Shown here piece after piece: positions 8,059 to 18,591 of a stretch of DNA of 64,000 nt (position 1 is its first letter; each line of letters starts with the position of its first letter). The position numbers and the translations under genes are program-made. Below the pieces are notes generated by a model, which saw only the letters and a program-made list of their open reading frames with translations, was not told where the DNA came from and searched no databases. Source of the DNA: Maribellus comscasis (GTDB lineage Bacteria > Bacteroidota > Bacteroidia > Bacteroidales > Prolixibacteraceae); contig NZ_CP046401.1 of assembly GCF_009762775.1 (NCBI RefSeq), forward strand, positions 2,728,001 through 2,792,000, read 5' to 3'.

Positions 8059-11000
8059 ATGAGAAAACTACTTTTTATTGTAATGGCTTTGATTTTGGGG
8101 ACATCTTCGTTGCTTGCCCAAACAAAGCAAATTACCGGAAAAGTTACTTCTGCCGCTGACGGAGCTCCTATTCCCGGGGCATCGATAGTAGTTAGAGGAA
8201 CTACAATTGGTACGGTTACCAATGTAGATGGAGATTTTACACTAAATGTTCCTGAGAATGAGACACTGGTGGTTTCTTTTGTGGGGATGAAGACTGTTGA
8301 AATTCCGATTACGGTTCAAGCTGTATACAACGTTAGTTTACAAAACGATGTAATCGGGATGGAGGAAGTTATGGTCGTTGCATACGGAACTGCCAAAAAG
8401 GAGTCGTTTACAGGTTCTGCCGAAGTAATAGACAATGAGTCTCTTCAAAAAAGACCTGTTTCTGATATTTCAAAGGCACTTGAAGGACAGGTTTCCGGAG
8501 TGCAGGTAACTTCAGGATCAGGACAGCCGGGAGAAGGAGCAGAAATCGTAATTCGCGGTTTTGGCTCGCTTAACTCAAGTAACAATCCTTTATATGTTGT
8601 TGATGGAGTTCCCTTTGATGGGAATTTGAATTCAATTAATCCGGGAGATATCGAGTCGATGACCATTTTAAAAGATGCATCTGCCGGGGCACTTTATGGT
8701 TCAAGAGGAGCTAATGGTGTGGTTGTAATCACAACAAAAAAAGGCCAGTCAAAAGAACTTTCTGTTGAATTTAAGGCTTCTTACGGCCTTGCCTCAAGAG
8801 CAATTAAACCTTACGAAACTTTAAGTACTGCTGATTTTATCGAAGCTTCGTTTCAGGGCTACAAAAACAATTTGATTTACACCGGAGGTGTTCATCCTGA
8901 CCTGGCCGGTCAAATGGCTGTGGAAGCGATGAAGGGAAGTACCGGGATTTTTGGTGCTGATGAAATGTACAATCCTTATGATATGCCCGTCTCCGAATTG
9001 ATAGATCCGGAAACAGGACAAGTTAATCCCTCGGCAAATCTTTTGTATGAATCAGATTGGCTTGGCGAGATTACCAACGATAATGCTACCCGTCAGGAGT
9101 ACCAATTGTATTTAAACGGGGGATCTGAGCGTTCGCAGATTTTTGCCTCAGTTGCATATCATAAAACAGAAGGTATACTGAAAACTACTGATTTCGAAAG
9201 AATTTCAGGTAGGATTGGCGCAGAACTTGAACCCAAAGAGTGGTTTAAATATGGTGGAAATGTAAACTTTTCAAAAACTGAAACAAACTATCTGGGATAT
9301 GAGAATACGACCTCAAATTCCAATGTTTGGTACTCAGCCCAGTTTATGGCACCTATTTATCCGATTTACGTTCAGGACGAACAGGGGAATCCGGTTCTTT
9401 CCGAATTAGGAGAAAAACAATTTGACTATGGTAAAACAAGGCCAGCCGGCGCAAATCCAAATTGGAACCCTGTAGCCACTTTATATGAAGATGCCTATGA
9501 AACTACCGCCGATAATTTGTCCGGGAGGTTTCATGTCAATTTCCTGGGAACAGGAGTCAACAGCACCCTGGAAGGTTTATCGCTGTCGGCAAATGTTGGT
9601 TTCGACTACATAAATACAAACCAGACCGTGTACTGGAATCCTGATTTTGGTAACGCGTCATCGGTTGGCGGATTGCTTGATTTAGTTAACAAACGTGATC
9701 TTTCATACACTGTAAATGAACTTTTAAGATATGAGAAGGATTTTGGGAAACACAGCATCAATATCCTTGCCGGACATGAGTTTTATAAATTGGTTGTAAA
9801 CGAACTGGAAGGGCAAAAAACAGGCTTCCCTTATTCCGGAATCAAAGAACTTGCTCCGGGTTCAACAATTTCATTGCTTACCTCATTTGAAGACAACTAT
9901 GCAATTGAGTCATTCTTAAGTAATTTAACTTATGATTTTGCAGACAAATACTATCTGTCGGCAAGTTTCAGAACTGACGGTTCTTCCCGCTTTCATAAAG
10001 ATTACCGGTGGGGACAATTCTGGTCGCTTGGCGGCTCATGGAGAGTTAGTGAAGAAAACTTTATGCAGACCCTGTCGTTTGTTGATAACCTGAAACTGAA
10101 AGCCAGTTACGGGAAACAGGGAAACGACAAGATTGGAACGTTTTACGGATGGCAGTCGCTTTATAATCTCGACTGGGCAAATGCCAATTTAAACGGAGCC
10201 TTACTTTCTTCATTGGAAAATACTTCAATAAAATGGGAGGAAAACAACAATTTTAACGTAGGTCTTGAAGGCATTTTATGGAATCGCGTTGAATTCGGAT
10301 TAGAATATTATCAGCGAAGAACCGTTGATATGTTAATGGAAAAACCACTCGCCACTTCGCTTGGTTTCGACAGCTACTGGGCCAATGTAGGTGAAATGTT
10401 AAACTCAGGTCTTGAATTCAATACAACTGTAAGTGTGGTTACTTCAAATAACTTTAACTGGAGTGCAAATTTAAATCTTACAACATTAAAAAATGAAATC
10501 GTTGCCCTGGATGGAGAAACAGATCAGATTGTTGATGGCAATCTCATTCAACGCGTAGGAGAAGAGATTAACTCTTATTATCTCGCCCAGTCAGCTGGTG
10601 TCGACATTACTACCGGTGCTCAGTTGTATTGGGTTTATGATACAGATGACAACGGAAATCCCGGTGAACCATACATTTCTTCCGACTATCAAAAAGCATC
10701 TCAAAGTAAAAAGATTTCTGGCAGCCGGATCCCTGACTTTTTTGGTGCATTTGGAAGTAATTTTACAATCTATAAAAATTTTGATTTGTCCTTCATGACA
10801 ACTTTTTCAGTTGGTGGTGAAATCAGAGATGGTGTATATACCGGATTACTAAATCCAACCTACATCGGAACAAATTACGCAGCAAACATAAAAAGAGCCT
10901 GGAGAAAACCCGGAGATGTTACCGATATTCCAAGAATCCAAAACGGAACCGGTTTTTCACGTCCGCTAACCGACGCCCAGCTTATTGATGCATCTTACTT

Positions 11001-11214
11001 TGCAATCAAAAATATTACGTTTGGTTATACCCTGCCTAAAAGTGTTCTTCAGTCCGTAGGAATTGAAAGTCTGAGAGCTTATGTGGCCCTTGACAATGTT
11101 GCCTTGTTTTCTCATTTACAGGGGATGAACCCGCAGCACAATTTTACCGGATCCACCAGCTTTTCGTACAGTCCTGTCAGAACAAGCCTTTTGGGAGTTG
11201 AATTAAAATTTTAA
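8059..11214 (+). CDS. SusC/RagA-type TonB-dependent outer membrane transporter
   Basis: This 1051-residue outer-membrane receptor imports a glycan or peptide, with the SusD lipoprotein next door as its lid. In order it shows a signal peptide ending near SSLLAQ, a carboxypeptidase-regulatory-like domain (about 22-100), the SusC signature around VMVVAYGTAKKESFTGS, a plug with LYVVDGVPFDG and TILKDASAGALYGSRGANGVVVITTKKG, and a long beta-barrel ending in LLGVELKF with a terminal Phe. The start is directly preceded by the conserved leader block. Substrate cannot be read from the sequence. Confidence 0.95.
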   Translation: MRKLLFIVMALILGTSSLLAQTKQITGKVTSAADGAPIPGASIVVRGTTIGTVTNVDGDFTLNVPENETLVVSFVGMKTVEIPITVQAVYNVSLQNDVIGMEEVMVVAYGTAKKESFTGSAEVIDNESLQKRPVSDISKALEGQVSGVQVTSGSGQPGEGAEIVIRGFGSLNSSNNPLYVVDGVPFDGNLNSINPGDIESMTILKDASAGALYGSRGANGVVVITTKKGQSKELSVEFKASYGLASRAIKPYETLSTADFIEASFQGYKNNLIYTGGVHPDLAGQMAVEAMKGSTGIFGADEMYNPYDMPVSELIDPETGQVNPSANLLYESDWLGEITNDNATRQEYQLYLNGGSERSQIFASVAYHKTEGILKTTDFERISGRIGAELEPKEWFKYGGNVNFSKTETNYLGYENTTSNSNVWYSAQFMAPIYPIYVQDEQGNPVLSELGEKQFDYGKTRPAGANPNWNPVATLYEDAYETTADNLSGRFHVNFLGTGVNSTLEGLSLSANVGFDYINTNQTVYWNPDFGNASSVGGLLDLVNKRDLSYTVNELLRYEKDFGKHSINILAGHEFYKLVVNELEGQKTGFPYSGIKELAPGSTISLLTSFEDNYAIESFLSNLTYDFADKYYLSASFRTDGSSRFHKDYRWGQFWSLGGSWRVSEENFMQTLSFVDNLKLKASYGKQGNDKIGTFYGWQSLYNLDWANANLNGALLSSLENTSIKWEENNNFNVGLEGILWNRVEFGLEYYQRRTVDMLMEKPLATSLGFDSYWANVGEMLNSGLEFNTTVSVVTSNNFNWSANLNLTTLKNEIVALDGETDQIVDGNLIQRVGEEINSYYLAQSAGVDITTGAQLYWVYDTDDNGNPGEPYISSDYQKASQSKKISGSRIPDFFGAFGSNFTIYKNFDLSFMTTFSVGGEIRDGVYTGLLNPTYIGTNYAANIKRAWRKPGDVTDIPRIQNGTGFSRPLTDAQLIDASYFAIKNITFGYTLPKSVLQSVGIESLRAYVALDNVALFSHLQGMNPQHNFTGSTSFSYSPVRTSLLGVELKF

Positions 11215-11226
11215 AACAATAATACC

Positions 11227-12810
11227 ATGAAAATATATAAGATCCTTATATTATTGATTTTCTCTGTGGCGATTTTTTCTTGCCAGGATGAACTGGATAC
11301 AAATCCCACAGACAGTACTTCCGGAGACGTATTATTTTCGGATGTTGAAAAAGCAAATGTAGCGCTGAACGGAATTTACCGTGCCATGTATGTTGCAGAA
11401 GAATGGTCGGCAAATTGGGCTGATGAAGAATTTGGTACAATGGCATTTATTCTCACTTACGACCTTATGGGCGAAGATATGACTCAAAATGAGGGAGGAA
11501 GTGGTTGGTTCTGGTACGATTACGTGTACAACGTGAAGTCTGATTATACACATAAAAGTGGCCGCCCCTATTCGGTTTGGTTCTTTTACTACACTATTAT
11601 TTCCAATGCAAATGCAATTATTGCCTCGGAAGAAGGAATGACCGGTGCGCCTTCCGAAATTAGCAGTCTCATTGGTCAGGCTTATGCACTGCGTGCCTAT
11701 TCATACTTTAATCTTATTCGTTTTTACCAGCAAACTTATGTGGGAAATGAAAGTGCTCCGGGAGTTCCGATTTATACCGAACCTACTACAAATGCTTCAG
11801 AGGGAAAACCACGCGGAACCGTGGCAGATGTATACACTCAAATAGACGCTGATATTGAACAGGCACTTCAACTGTTAAATCCCGATGTTGCTGCTTCCCG
11901 CAATCATCCTTCGCACATCGATTATTATGTGGCTAATGGAATAAAAGCCAACATTGCTCTTGAAAAAAATGACTGGAGCACTGCAGAAGCGGCTGCTGAC
12001 CTGGCTATGAGCGGAGGGACATCGATGCTTTCTTTAGATGACTTAGACAAAGGCTTTGCCTTTAACGATGTAAATGCAGGCACCGTGTTGTGGGGTGTTC
12101 AGATTATCTCGGAACAAGCTGATGCCACAGAATCGTTTTTTGGACACATGGATGCAAGTGTGGATGGAAACTATGCTGAAACAGCCCGGAAATGTATCAG
12201 TTCGTGGCTTTACAACCAAATGTCGGACAACGATGTTCGTAAAAACAGATGGTGGCACGGGCCGCTGGAAATAGATGTTGAAATTGGACCGGAACTAAGT
12301 TATAACCAGTTTAAATTTCAATTTTCTGACCCGACAAATAACCTGGGTGACTATATTTTTATGCGTCACGAAGAAATGATGCTTGTCAAAGCTGAGGCTA
12401 TGTGTATGCAGGCAAAGTATTCACAGGCAAGAACCGTTTTGGAAGAGTTGATGGCAGAACGCGATCCCGGTTATGATATTTCTTCATTAACTGATGCCAA
12501 CACATTAACAACCGATGATTCCAACGGTCCAACAACTCCGGCAGGAGGTTCTGAAACACTTTTGGATGAAATTATTTTACAACGCAGAATTGAATTGTGG
12601 GGAGAAGTTGGCAGGATATTGGATATTAAACGTTTAAAAACAGGTTTTAGCAGAAACTTCGAAGGAAGTAACCATCCCGACAGATTGTTATCCAGAAATA
12701 CACTTGACCCTGAATATCCTGACTTCGTGATGTCTATTCCTCAATCGGAATTTGATGGAAATAAAAGTATGGATGAGTCTACGGATCAAAATCCCTGGGC
12801 AGATAATTAA
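11227..12810 (+). CDS. SusD/RagB-type nutrient-binding outer membrane lipoprotein
   Basis: The 527-residue partner of the preceding SusC starts 12 bp after its stop. A lipoprotein signal with the lipobox Cys at about residue 19 (VAIFSCQDE) anchors it in the outer membrane. The body has SusD features: SLIGQAYALRAYSYFNLIRFYQQ helices of the TPR scaffold and the C-terminal LWGEVGRILDIKRLKTGFSR segment. It binds the substrate at the cell surface. The pair is a standard SusCD complex. Confidence 0.94.
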   Translation: MKIYKILILLIFSVAIFSCQDELDTNPTDSTSGDVLFSDVEKANVALNGIYRAMYVAEEWSANWADEEFGTMAFILTYDLMGEDMTQNEGGSGWFWYDYVYNVKSDYTHKSGRPYSVWFFYYTIISNANAIIASEEGMTGAPSEISSLIGQAYALRAYSYFNLIRFYQQTYVGNESAPGVPIYTEPTTNASEGKPRGTVADVYTQIDADIEQALQLLNPDVAASRNHPSHIDYYVANGIKANIALEKNDWSTAEAAADLAMSGGTSMLSLDDLDKGFAFNDVNAGTVLWGVQIISEQADATESFFGHMDASVDGNYAETARKCISSWLYNQMSDNDVRKNRWWHGPLEIDVEIGPELSYNQFKFQFSDPTNNLGDYIFMRHEEMMLVKAEAMCMQAKYSQARTVLEELMAERDPGYDISSLTDANTLTTDDSNGPTTPAGGSETLLDEIILQRRIELWGEVGRILDIKRLKTGFSRNFEGSNHPDRLLSRNTLDPEYPDFVMSIPQSEFDGNKSMDESTDQNPWADN

Positions 12811-12828
12811 ACTTAAAAATTTAATCGT

Positions 12829-13590
12829 ATGAAAAAGATATTTTCGATAATAATCATTTTGGCAGTTGCTCTTCTTTCCTGTGATGAGGAAAATATGGGA
12901 ACAATTTACGAGCCTGAAAATCCCTATGTGGCTTTTAGTTCCTCGGTAGTTCCTGAAAATCTGTTAACTGCCGATAATAATTTTTCTGTAGAAATACCGA
13001 TTGTTCGTTCCGACGTGTCAGCGCCTGCATCAGCTGAAGTGGTTCTTGAAATGAACGATGACATTGAAGGCGTTTTTGCGCTTGAAAGCAATACAGTGAC
13101 TTTTGAAGATGGCGAACTTGTAGCATATGCAAAAATAGTTCCCGTAGTTGATCCCGGATTACTTAATCCGGTAAAATCCTATGTTTTCAAATTAACATTA
13201 ACAGGCGACAATGTTTCAGAACTATTTAACACATCAACATATACTGCATTCTTTGAAATTAATTATGTTGAAGCAGGTACAGCTGATTTCTCGTCAGAAG
13301 CTTTTGGAGGAGCCTGGTCCGTTGAATTGTTAAAAGCTGATTTGGGTGGAAATCTGACCGTATATAAAGCAATAGACCTTTACGAAGAAGGTTACGATGT
13401 TATTATTGTTGTAAACGGCGAAAGTGTTTCGGTTGCCGATCAGGCAGCGTGGTTCAGCGAAGATTACGGCGATGTGTTTGTTGCTGGAAGCGGAACTGCC
13501 AGCGGCAAAATATTAACAATGTCTATCGAGCATTACATTCCGGATGTGGGCTCATACGGTGCTTATGCCGAAGTTTTAACATTACCATAA
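12829..13590 (+). CDS. Surface lipoprotein of the SusCD operon
   Basis: This 253-residue protein has a lipoprotein signal (VALLSCDEEN, lipobox Cys at about 18). It is the third gene of the operon, 18 bp after susD, and is followed by a terminator. Residues 28-140 look like a beta-sandwich of the kind found in surface glycan-binding or adhesin-like lipoproteins. The position matches that of SusE/SGBP-type accessory binding proteins, but I cannot assign a named family. Confidence 0.8.
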   Translation: MKKIFSIIIILAVALLSCDEENMGTIYEPENPYVAFSSSVVPENLLTADNNFSVEIPIVRSDVSAPASAEVVLEMNDDIEGVFALESNTVTFEDGELVAYAKIVPVVDPGLLNPVKSYVFKLTLTGDNVSELFNTSTYTAFFEINYVEAGTADFSSEAFGGAWSVELLKADLGGNLTVYKAIDLYEEGYDVIIVVNGESVSVADQAAWFSEDYGDVFVAGSGTASGKILTMSIEHYIPDVGSYGAYAEVLTLP

Positions 13591-13612
13591 CCATTCGATA
13601 TATTTTTATCGG

Positions 13613-13645
13613 GCCGTATTCCTTTTGGGGTACGGCTTTTTTTTT
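13613..13645 (+). terminator. Rho-independent terminator of the first susCD operon
   Basis: The stem GCCGTA/TACGGC (13613-13618, 13631-13636) is followed by nine T residues, 22 bp after the lipoprotein stop. Confidence 0.88.
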
Positions 13646-13856
13646 GTTCTTAATTTACTACCAAATGCAAAAATCTACCGACCAACAACAAAAAGTCGAG
13701 AAATAACTTGTTTGTACATATTTTTTCATTATTCATCCTATTATTTTGACCATTAGTTGATTATTTGTGTTGTCAACAGGTTCTTTATTTATGTTTGATT
13801 CAAAAAATCAAAATGTTGTTTCGGGGCATAAAATAGCACTTCACACAGAGTAGGGG

Positions 13857-14035
13857 GAAATTATTTATTTAAGGCACTTCAATTACACATAGAAATAGTT
13901 AAAACAGCATTACAATTTGTAAAAGTGCAAATATCTGACCGGCTGGCAGGTATCAAACTCCCGTTTCCCCGACGGGAGTTTTTTTGTCTCAACACATAAA
14001 GTTCGAAACCTAAGTATTAACATAAATTATTATCT
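13857..14035 (+). promoter_or_regulatory. Conserved susC leader with terminator-like hairpin (copy 2)
   Basis: This is a paralogue of 7895-8058. It has the same ordered blocks, including GGGGAAATTATT, CATAGAAATAGTTAAA and ACAGCATTACAA, and an identical hairpin (13955-13964 paired with 13972-13981, then T to 13985). The identical TATTAACATAAATTATTATCT block precedes the ATG. Conservation of non-coding order and of the hairpin, against more diverged flanks, suggests a selected regulatory leader. Confidence 0.7.
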
Positions 14036-17000
14036 ATGAAAAAATTACTCCTTATTGTAATGGCTTTGTTTATGGGGATAAGTTCTCTTTTTGCCCAAAC
14101 AAAGCGAGTTACCGGGAAAGTAACGTCAGCAGAAGACAACTCGCCTATTCCCGGGGTTTCGGTGAGTGTCAAAGGTACCACAATCGGAACAATTACCGGT
14201 ATTGAAGGGGATTACTCACTAACCGTTCCCAATGATGCCGTTCTTGTATTTTCTTTTGTTGGGATGAAAACTGCCGAATTACCTGTTACTGCCGGTTTAG
14301 AACACAATGTCCAGCTTGAAATGGAAGTGATGGGTGTAGACGAAGTAATGGTTGTAGCTTACGGAACACAAAAACGTCGGGCAGTTACCAACGCAGTTAC
14401 AAAAGTGAATTCTGCCGAGCTGGAAAAAATGCCGGTAACAAGTATTGAAAATGCTCTTTCGGGGCAAGCTGCCGGTTTACAAATCAACACGGGTTCACGC
14501 TCGGGTGAAGCCAACACTATCCGTATTCGTGGAACCTCTTCCATCTCCGCGAGCTCCCAACCTCTTTTTGTTATCGATGGAATTCCGCAAGGTGACTACC
14601 AAATGGGATACGCCGGCAACAATGCTCAAACCAGCCCCTTGTCGACACTTAATCCAAACGACATTGAAAATATTCAGGTACTGAAAGATGCATCAGCAGC
14701 GGCACTTTATGGTTCAAGAGCCTCTAACGGTGTTATTATGATTACAACAAAACGCGGTAAGAGCGGTAAAACACAAATTAACCTAAACTATTATTCCGGA
14801 TTTCAGGAAGCCACCAATTTTATGGACGCGTTAAATGGTCCTGAATATACAGAGCTATTTAACGAGGCTTATTTTAATTCAACAGGTGTTGAAAATATAC
14901 TCGGAAACCCGGAAAATGCAATCGATACTGATTGGCTGGATGCAGTGTCAAGAAAAGGGATGATTAGTCAATACGATTTTTCTGCTAACGGCGGTAATGA
15001 AAGGACACAATTTTATACCGGTGTAAGTTATCGTGACGAAGACGGTTATACTATTGGAAACGATTTTCAGCGAATCAATATTCGTACAAATATTGATCAC
15101 GAGGTTTCTGATTTCTTTAAAATCGGAACTAACATCAGTGTAGCACGAACTTTTAATAACAGAGTTTCAAACAACAACTCGGTTGCTTCGATGTCTACTT
15201 CAGGGATTCTCCAATATCCAAATGTTCCCATTTATGGCGACGGTTCTGAAATGTATGGACCGGAAGGTACGTATTACCTGGGAAAAGGCGTAAATCCAAA
15301 CAACAATATTGCTTACAATCTTTTAAATGAAGTGGATGAAAACATCCATGAAGCAATTACTGTTCGCCCTCAAATAACCACTTTTGGTGAATTTACTTTT
15401 TTTGATGACTTCAAATTCAGAAGCGAATGGTCGTTGGACTATATCGACTTGTCTGAGAAAATTTTCTGGGGATTAAATTCCGGAGATGGTGGCGGAAGTA
15501 ATGGTGTAAGCCAGGCTCTCAGTTACAGGAATACCAACTGGATTACCACAAATACGCTGAGCTACGACAACGTTTTTGATGAAAAGCACCAATTATCTGT
15601 TATAGCAGGATACTCGTTCCAGGAAAACCGCCTGGAACAAAGCAATGTTACCGGAGAACAATTCCCGAACAACGACCTGTGGACTGTAAACAATGCAGCC
15701 GAAATTACAAACGGAGGCGGATCGATTAGTCAATTTGCCATTGAATCCTATTTTGCCAGGTTAAATTATTCCTATCTGGATAAATACCTTCTTGAGGTTT
15801 CGTTGAGACGTGACGGTTCATCGCGGTTTGGAGCAGATAACCGTTATGCGAATTTCCCCGCTGTATCTTTAGGGTGGATTGTAAGTGACGAAAATTTTAT
15901 GCAGGATATGGATTGGCTTAGTTTGGCAAAAATTCGTGCCAGTTATGGTTTTACCGGGAATGCTGAATTCCTCACCAGTTCAACAAATCCAAGATATGCT
16001 GTAGCTGCGAATTTCCCCGCACTTGGTTTATACGGTGGCGATTTGGATGGAAGCGATTATGGTGGAAATCCCGGATTATCGCCCACGCAGTTGGCAAACC
16101 CCGATTTGAAATGGGAACAAACAGCACAGCTCGACCTGGGAGTTAACCTGGGATTGTTCAAAAACCGCATCGATTTTGAAGCAGATTACTACTACAAAAA
16201 AACTACCGATCTTTTACTTGATGTGCAAATTCCGGCTTCCGGAGGGTTTACATCCATTGCAAAGAATTTGGGAGAATTGGAAAATAAAGGCTGGGAATTT
16301 GCTTTGAATACAAGAAACTTTGTCGGAAAATTTAGGTGGAATACTAATTTTAACATCTCTTTTAATAAAAACAAAATTACTGACCTGAAAGGGGAGATTA
16401 TTGAAAACAGTATTTCCCGGGCTATGGAAGGTCAGCCTATTGGTGTTTACTACACCGTTAAATTCGCAGGAGTAAATCCCGATACGGGGGAATCAATGTT
16501 CTATGACCTGAATGGCAATAAAACCACTACTTACAGTAACGACTACCGTCAGATAGTTGGTGATCCAAATCCGGATTACATCGGTGGAATTACCAACAAT
16601 TTTGCCTGGAATAATTTTGATTTAAGTGTACAGGTTCAGTTTGTTCAGGGAAATGATATCTATTTTGACGCAGGCAGGTTTTGTGCCAACAGTATGGCAT
16701 TGTATTTTAATAACCTGAAAGACCAGTTGAATCGATGGCAGGAACCGGGAGATATTACAGATATTCCCAAGGCCGTTTTGTTTGACTCAACCAACCGTCA
16801 GCATTCCTCTCGTTTTGTGGAGGACGGTTCGTTTGTAAGGGTAAAAACGGTTTCATTAGGTTATAATATTCCTACTCAGCTCCTTACAAAAGTAAATATC
16901 CGTTCTGTGCGGATTTATACAACGGCCTATAATTTCTGGACATTTACCAATTACCGCGGGCACGATCCCGAAGTATCCTCCGAAGGAACCCTGAATGTGG

Positions 17001-17071
17001 GACAAGGAATTGATTTCTTTCAGGCACCTCCTTCCAAAAGTCTGATTTTTGGGTTGAATATAGGTTTTTAA
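14036..17071 (+). CDS. SusC/RagA-type TonB-dependent outer membrane transporter
   Basis: This is a second, shorter SusC (1011 residues). Its first 25 residues and signal peptide are nearly the same as those of the 8059 gene, so the two leaders and 5' ends probably share recent ancestry, while the barrels are diverged. It shows a carboxypeptidase-regulatory-like domain, the VMVVAYGTQKRRAVTNAV signature, a plug with LFVIDGIPQGD and LKDASAAALYGSRASNGVIMITTKRG, and a barrel ending in LIFGLNIGF. It pairs with the SusD at 17154. The substrate is unknown. Confidence 0.95.
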   Translation: MKKLLLIVMALFMGISSLFAQTKRVTGKVTSAEDNSPIPGVSVSVKGTTIGTITGIEGDYSLTVPNDAVLVFSFVGMKTAELPVTAGLEHNVQLEMEVMGVDEVMVVAYGTQKRRAVTNAVTKVNSAELEKMPVTSIENALSGQAAGLQINTGSRSGEANTIRIRGTSSISASSQPLFVIDGIPQGDYQMGYAGNNAQTSPLSTLNPNDIENIQVLKDASAAALYGSRASNGVIMITTKRGKSGKTQINLNYYSGFQEATNFMDALNGPEYTELFNEAYFNSTGVENILGNPENAIDTDWLDAVSRKGMISQYDFSANGGNERTQFYTGVSYRDEDGYTIGNDFQRINIRTNIDHEVSDFFKIGTNISVARTFNNRVSNNNSVASMSTSGILQYPNVPIYGDGSEMYGPEGTYYLGKGVNPNNNIAYNLLNEVDENIHEAITVRPQITTFGEFTFFDDFKFRSEWSLDYIDLSEKIFWGLNSGDGGGSNGVSQALSYRNTNWITTNTLSYDNVFDEKHQLSVIAGYSFQENRLEQSNVTGEQFPNNDLWTVNNAAEITNGGGSISQFAIESYFARLNYSYLDKYLLEVSLRRDGSSRFGADNRYANFPAVSLGWIVSDENFMQDMDWLSLAKIRASYGFTGNAEFLTSSTNPRYAVAANFPALGLYGGDLDGSDYGGNPGLSPTQLANPDLKWEQTAQLDLGVNLGLFKNRIDFEADYYYKKTTDLLLDVQIPASGGFTSIAKNLGELENKGWEFALNTRNFVGKFRWNTNFNISFNKNKITDLKGEIIENSISRAMEGQPIGVYYTVKFAGVNPDTGESMFYDLNGNKTTTYSNDYRQIVGDPNPDYIGGITNNFAWNNFDLSVQVQFVQGNDIYFDAGRFCANSMALYFNNLKDQLNRWQEPGDITDIPKAVLFDSTNRQHSSRFVEDGSFVRVKTVSLGYNIPTQLLTKVNIRSVRIYTTAYNFWTFTNYRGHDPEVSSEGTLNVGQGIDFFQAPPSKSLIFGLNIGF

Positions 17072-17153
17072 AATACATTATTTGAAATATTTATGAACTC
17101 AAAATATTCACAGTTCAATCAAATAACATTGAATTTTATAAAAAAAAGATAAG

Positions 17154-18545
17154 ATGAAAATAGATAAATATATAAATAGAATTATTCCGGTTTTGACTGG
17201 TATACTTTTTCTTACCGTTTCTTGTGAAGACCGGCTGGAAATAAATCCCTGGCAATCGCTTAGCGACCAACAGGCCCTTACTACACTAAGTGGTATTGAG
17301 AATGCTGTTACCGGTTGTTTTGATGCACTTCAGGACGAAAACCTTCTGGGTACAAATGTAATTCAAAATGCCGAAATAAAATCGCAGTATATTCACTGGC
17401 AAGGTTCATATACAAGTTATACCGAAATGAGTCAGAAAGATATCCAGCCCGATAATACAGATGTCTCTGGAATGTGGATTGCCGGATACGACGGAGTAAA
17501 CAGGTGTAATAAAGTAATCGAGGCTGTTGACAATGGATTAGATGAAGCAGGATTTGAAGAAGTGAAAGACAGGATAAAAGGTGAAGCTTTGTTTTGCAGG
17601 GGAGTTTTGTATTTTGAAATGGTTCGCAGCTACGGTTTGCCATACAGCGAAAGCTCATCTTCTGATCCGGGAATTGTTATAAAAAACACTCCGTCAAACG
17701 ACCTGGAAAGTGCTACGGAACAACTGCCACGTTCATCAGTTCAAGAGGTTTATAACCAGGCTATCGCTGATTTAAAAGAGGCAGAAGCGTTGTTGCTCGA
17801 AACAAGCGATGCCGGAAGAGCTAATAAATACAGTTGTCGCGCTTATTTGTCAAGAATTTATCTGCAAATGAAAGATTATTCAAATGCAGCAAGTTATGCC
17901 AATCAGGTAATCCAATCGGGTAATTATACTTTGGATGCTGACCCAACAAAAATTTTTGGAGAATCATTTACTTCAGAAATGGTTTTTGGAATTATCCATA
18001 CATCGACCGATAATTTTGGTTCGAATAACGAATCGTTAAATAACTACTGGAATCCAAATGAAAGAGGAGACATTATCATCAAACCATCGACAATTGCACT
18101 ATACAGCGAAGGTGACCTGAGATTGGGCTGGTTTTTTGAGCAGGATGATTCGTGGTGGACAAACAAACACATTCAAAACGATTATAATGCACCGGTTATT
18201 CGTTTGGCTGAAATGTATCTGAACAGGGCCGAAGCGCTGGCCGAAACAGGCACCGATACCGGCGAAGCACTTACAATGTTAAATACCGTTCGTTTGAGGG
18301 CCGGACTGGATGAGTTATCAGATCTTTCGGTACAGGAGCTAATTGCCGCAATTCAGGAAGAAACCATCCGTGAATTTATGGCAGAAGGGCATTCATTGTA
18401 TGACCTCGAAAGATGGCACAAAAATATCGGGTACAGCAATATCGATATTACAGAAACTGTACCCTGGAACGATCCGAGTTTGTTGTTTCCTATTCCGCAA
18501 CGGGAAATGGATGTAAACGATAATTTGGAGCAGAATCCACTTTAA
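17154..18545 (+). CDS. SusD/RagB-type nutrient-binding outer membrane lipoprotein
   Basis: The 463-residue partner of the second SusC has a lipobox in LFLTVSCEDR (Cys at about 24). TPR-like helices (EALFCRGVLYFEMVRSYG) and the C-terminal EETIREFMAEGHSLYDLERW segment fit SusD. It ends in PIPQREMDVNDNLEQNPL, a typical SusD C-terminus. The 82-bp gap to susC is longer than in the first operon. No third gene follows; a terminator ends the operon. Confidence 0.93.
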   Translation: MKIDKYINRIIPVLTGILFLTVSCEDRLEINPWQSLSDQQALTTLSGIENAVTGCFDALQDENLLGTNVIQNAEIKSQYIHWQGSYTSYTEMSQKDIQPDNTDVSGMWIAGYDGVNRCNKVIEAVDNGLDEAGFEEVKDRIKGEALFCRGVLYFEMVRSYGLPYSESSSSDPGIVIKNTPSNDLESATEQLPRSSVQEVYNQAIADLKEAEALLLETSDAGRANKYSCRAYLSRIYLQMKDYSNAASYANQVIQSGNYTLDADPTKIFGESFTSEMVFGIIHTSTDNFGSNNESLNNYWNPNERGDIIIKPSTIALYSEGDLRLGWFFEQDDSWWTNKHIQNDYNAPVIRLAEMYLNRAEALAETGTDTGEALTMLNTVRLRAGLDELSDLSVQELIAAIQEETIREFMAEGHSLYDLERWHKNIGYSNIDITETVPWNDPSLLFPIPQREMDVNDNLEQNPL

Positions 18546-18560
18546 ACAAGATTAGTTTTT

Positions 18561-18591
18561 GAGGGGCTGTCCTGACAGACAGCCTCTTTTT
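18561..18591 (+). terminator. Rho-independent terminator of the second susCD operon
   Basis: The GGCTGTC/GACAGCC stem (18565-18571, 18577-18583), extended by GAG/CTC, is followed by a T run ending at 18591. It sits between the convergent susD and cyclophilin genes. Confidence 0.82.
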
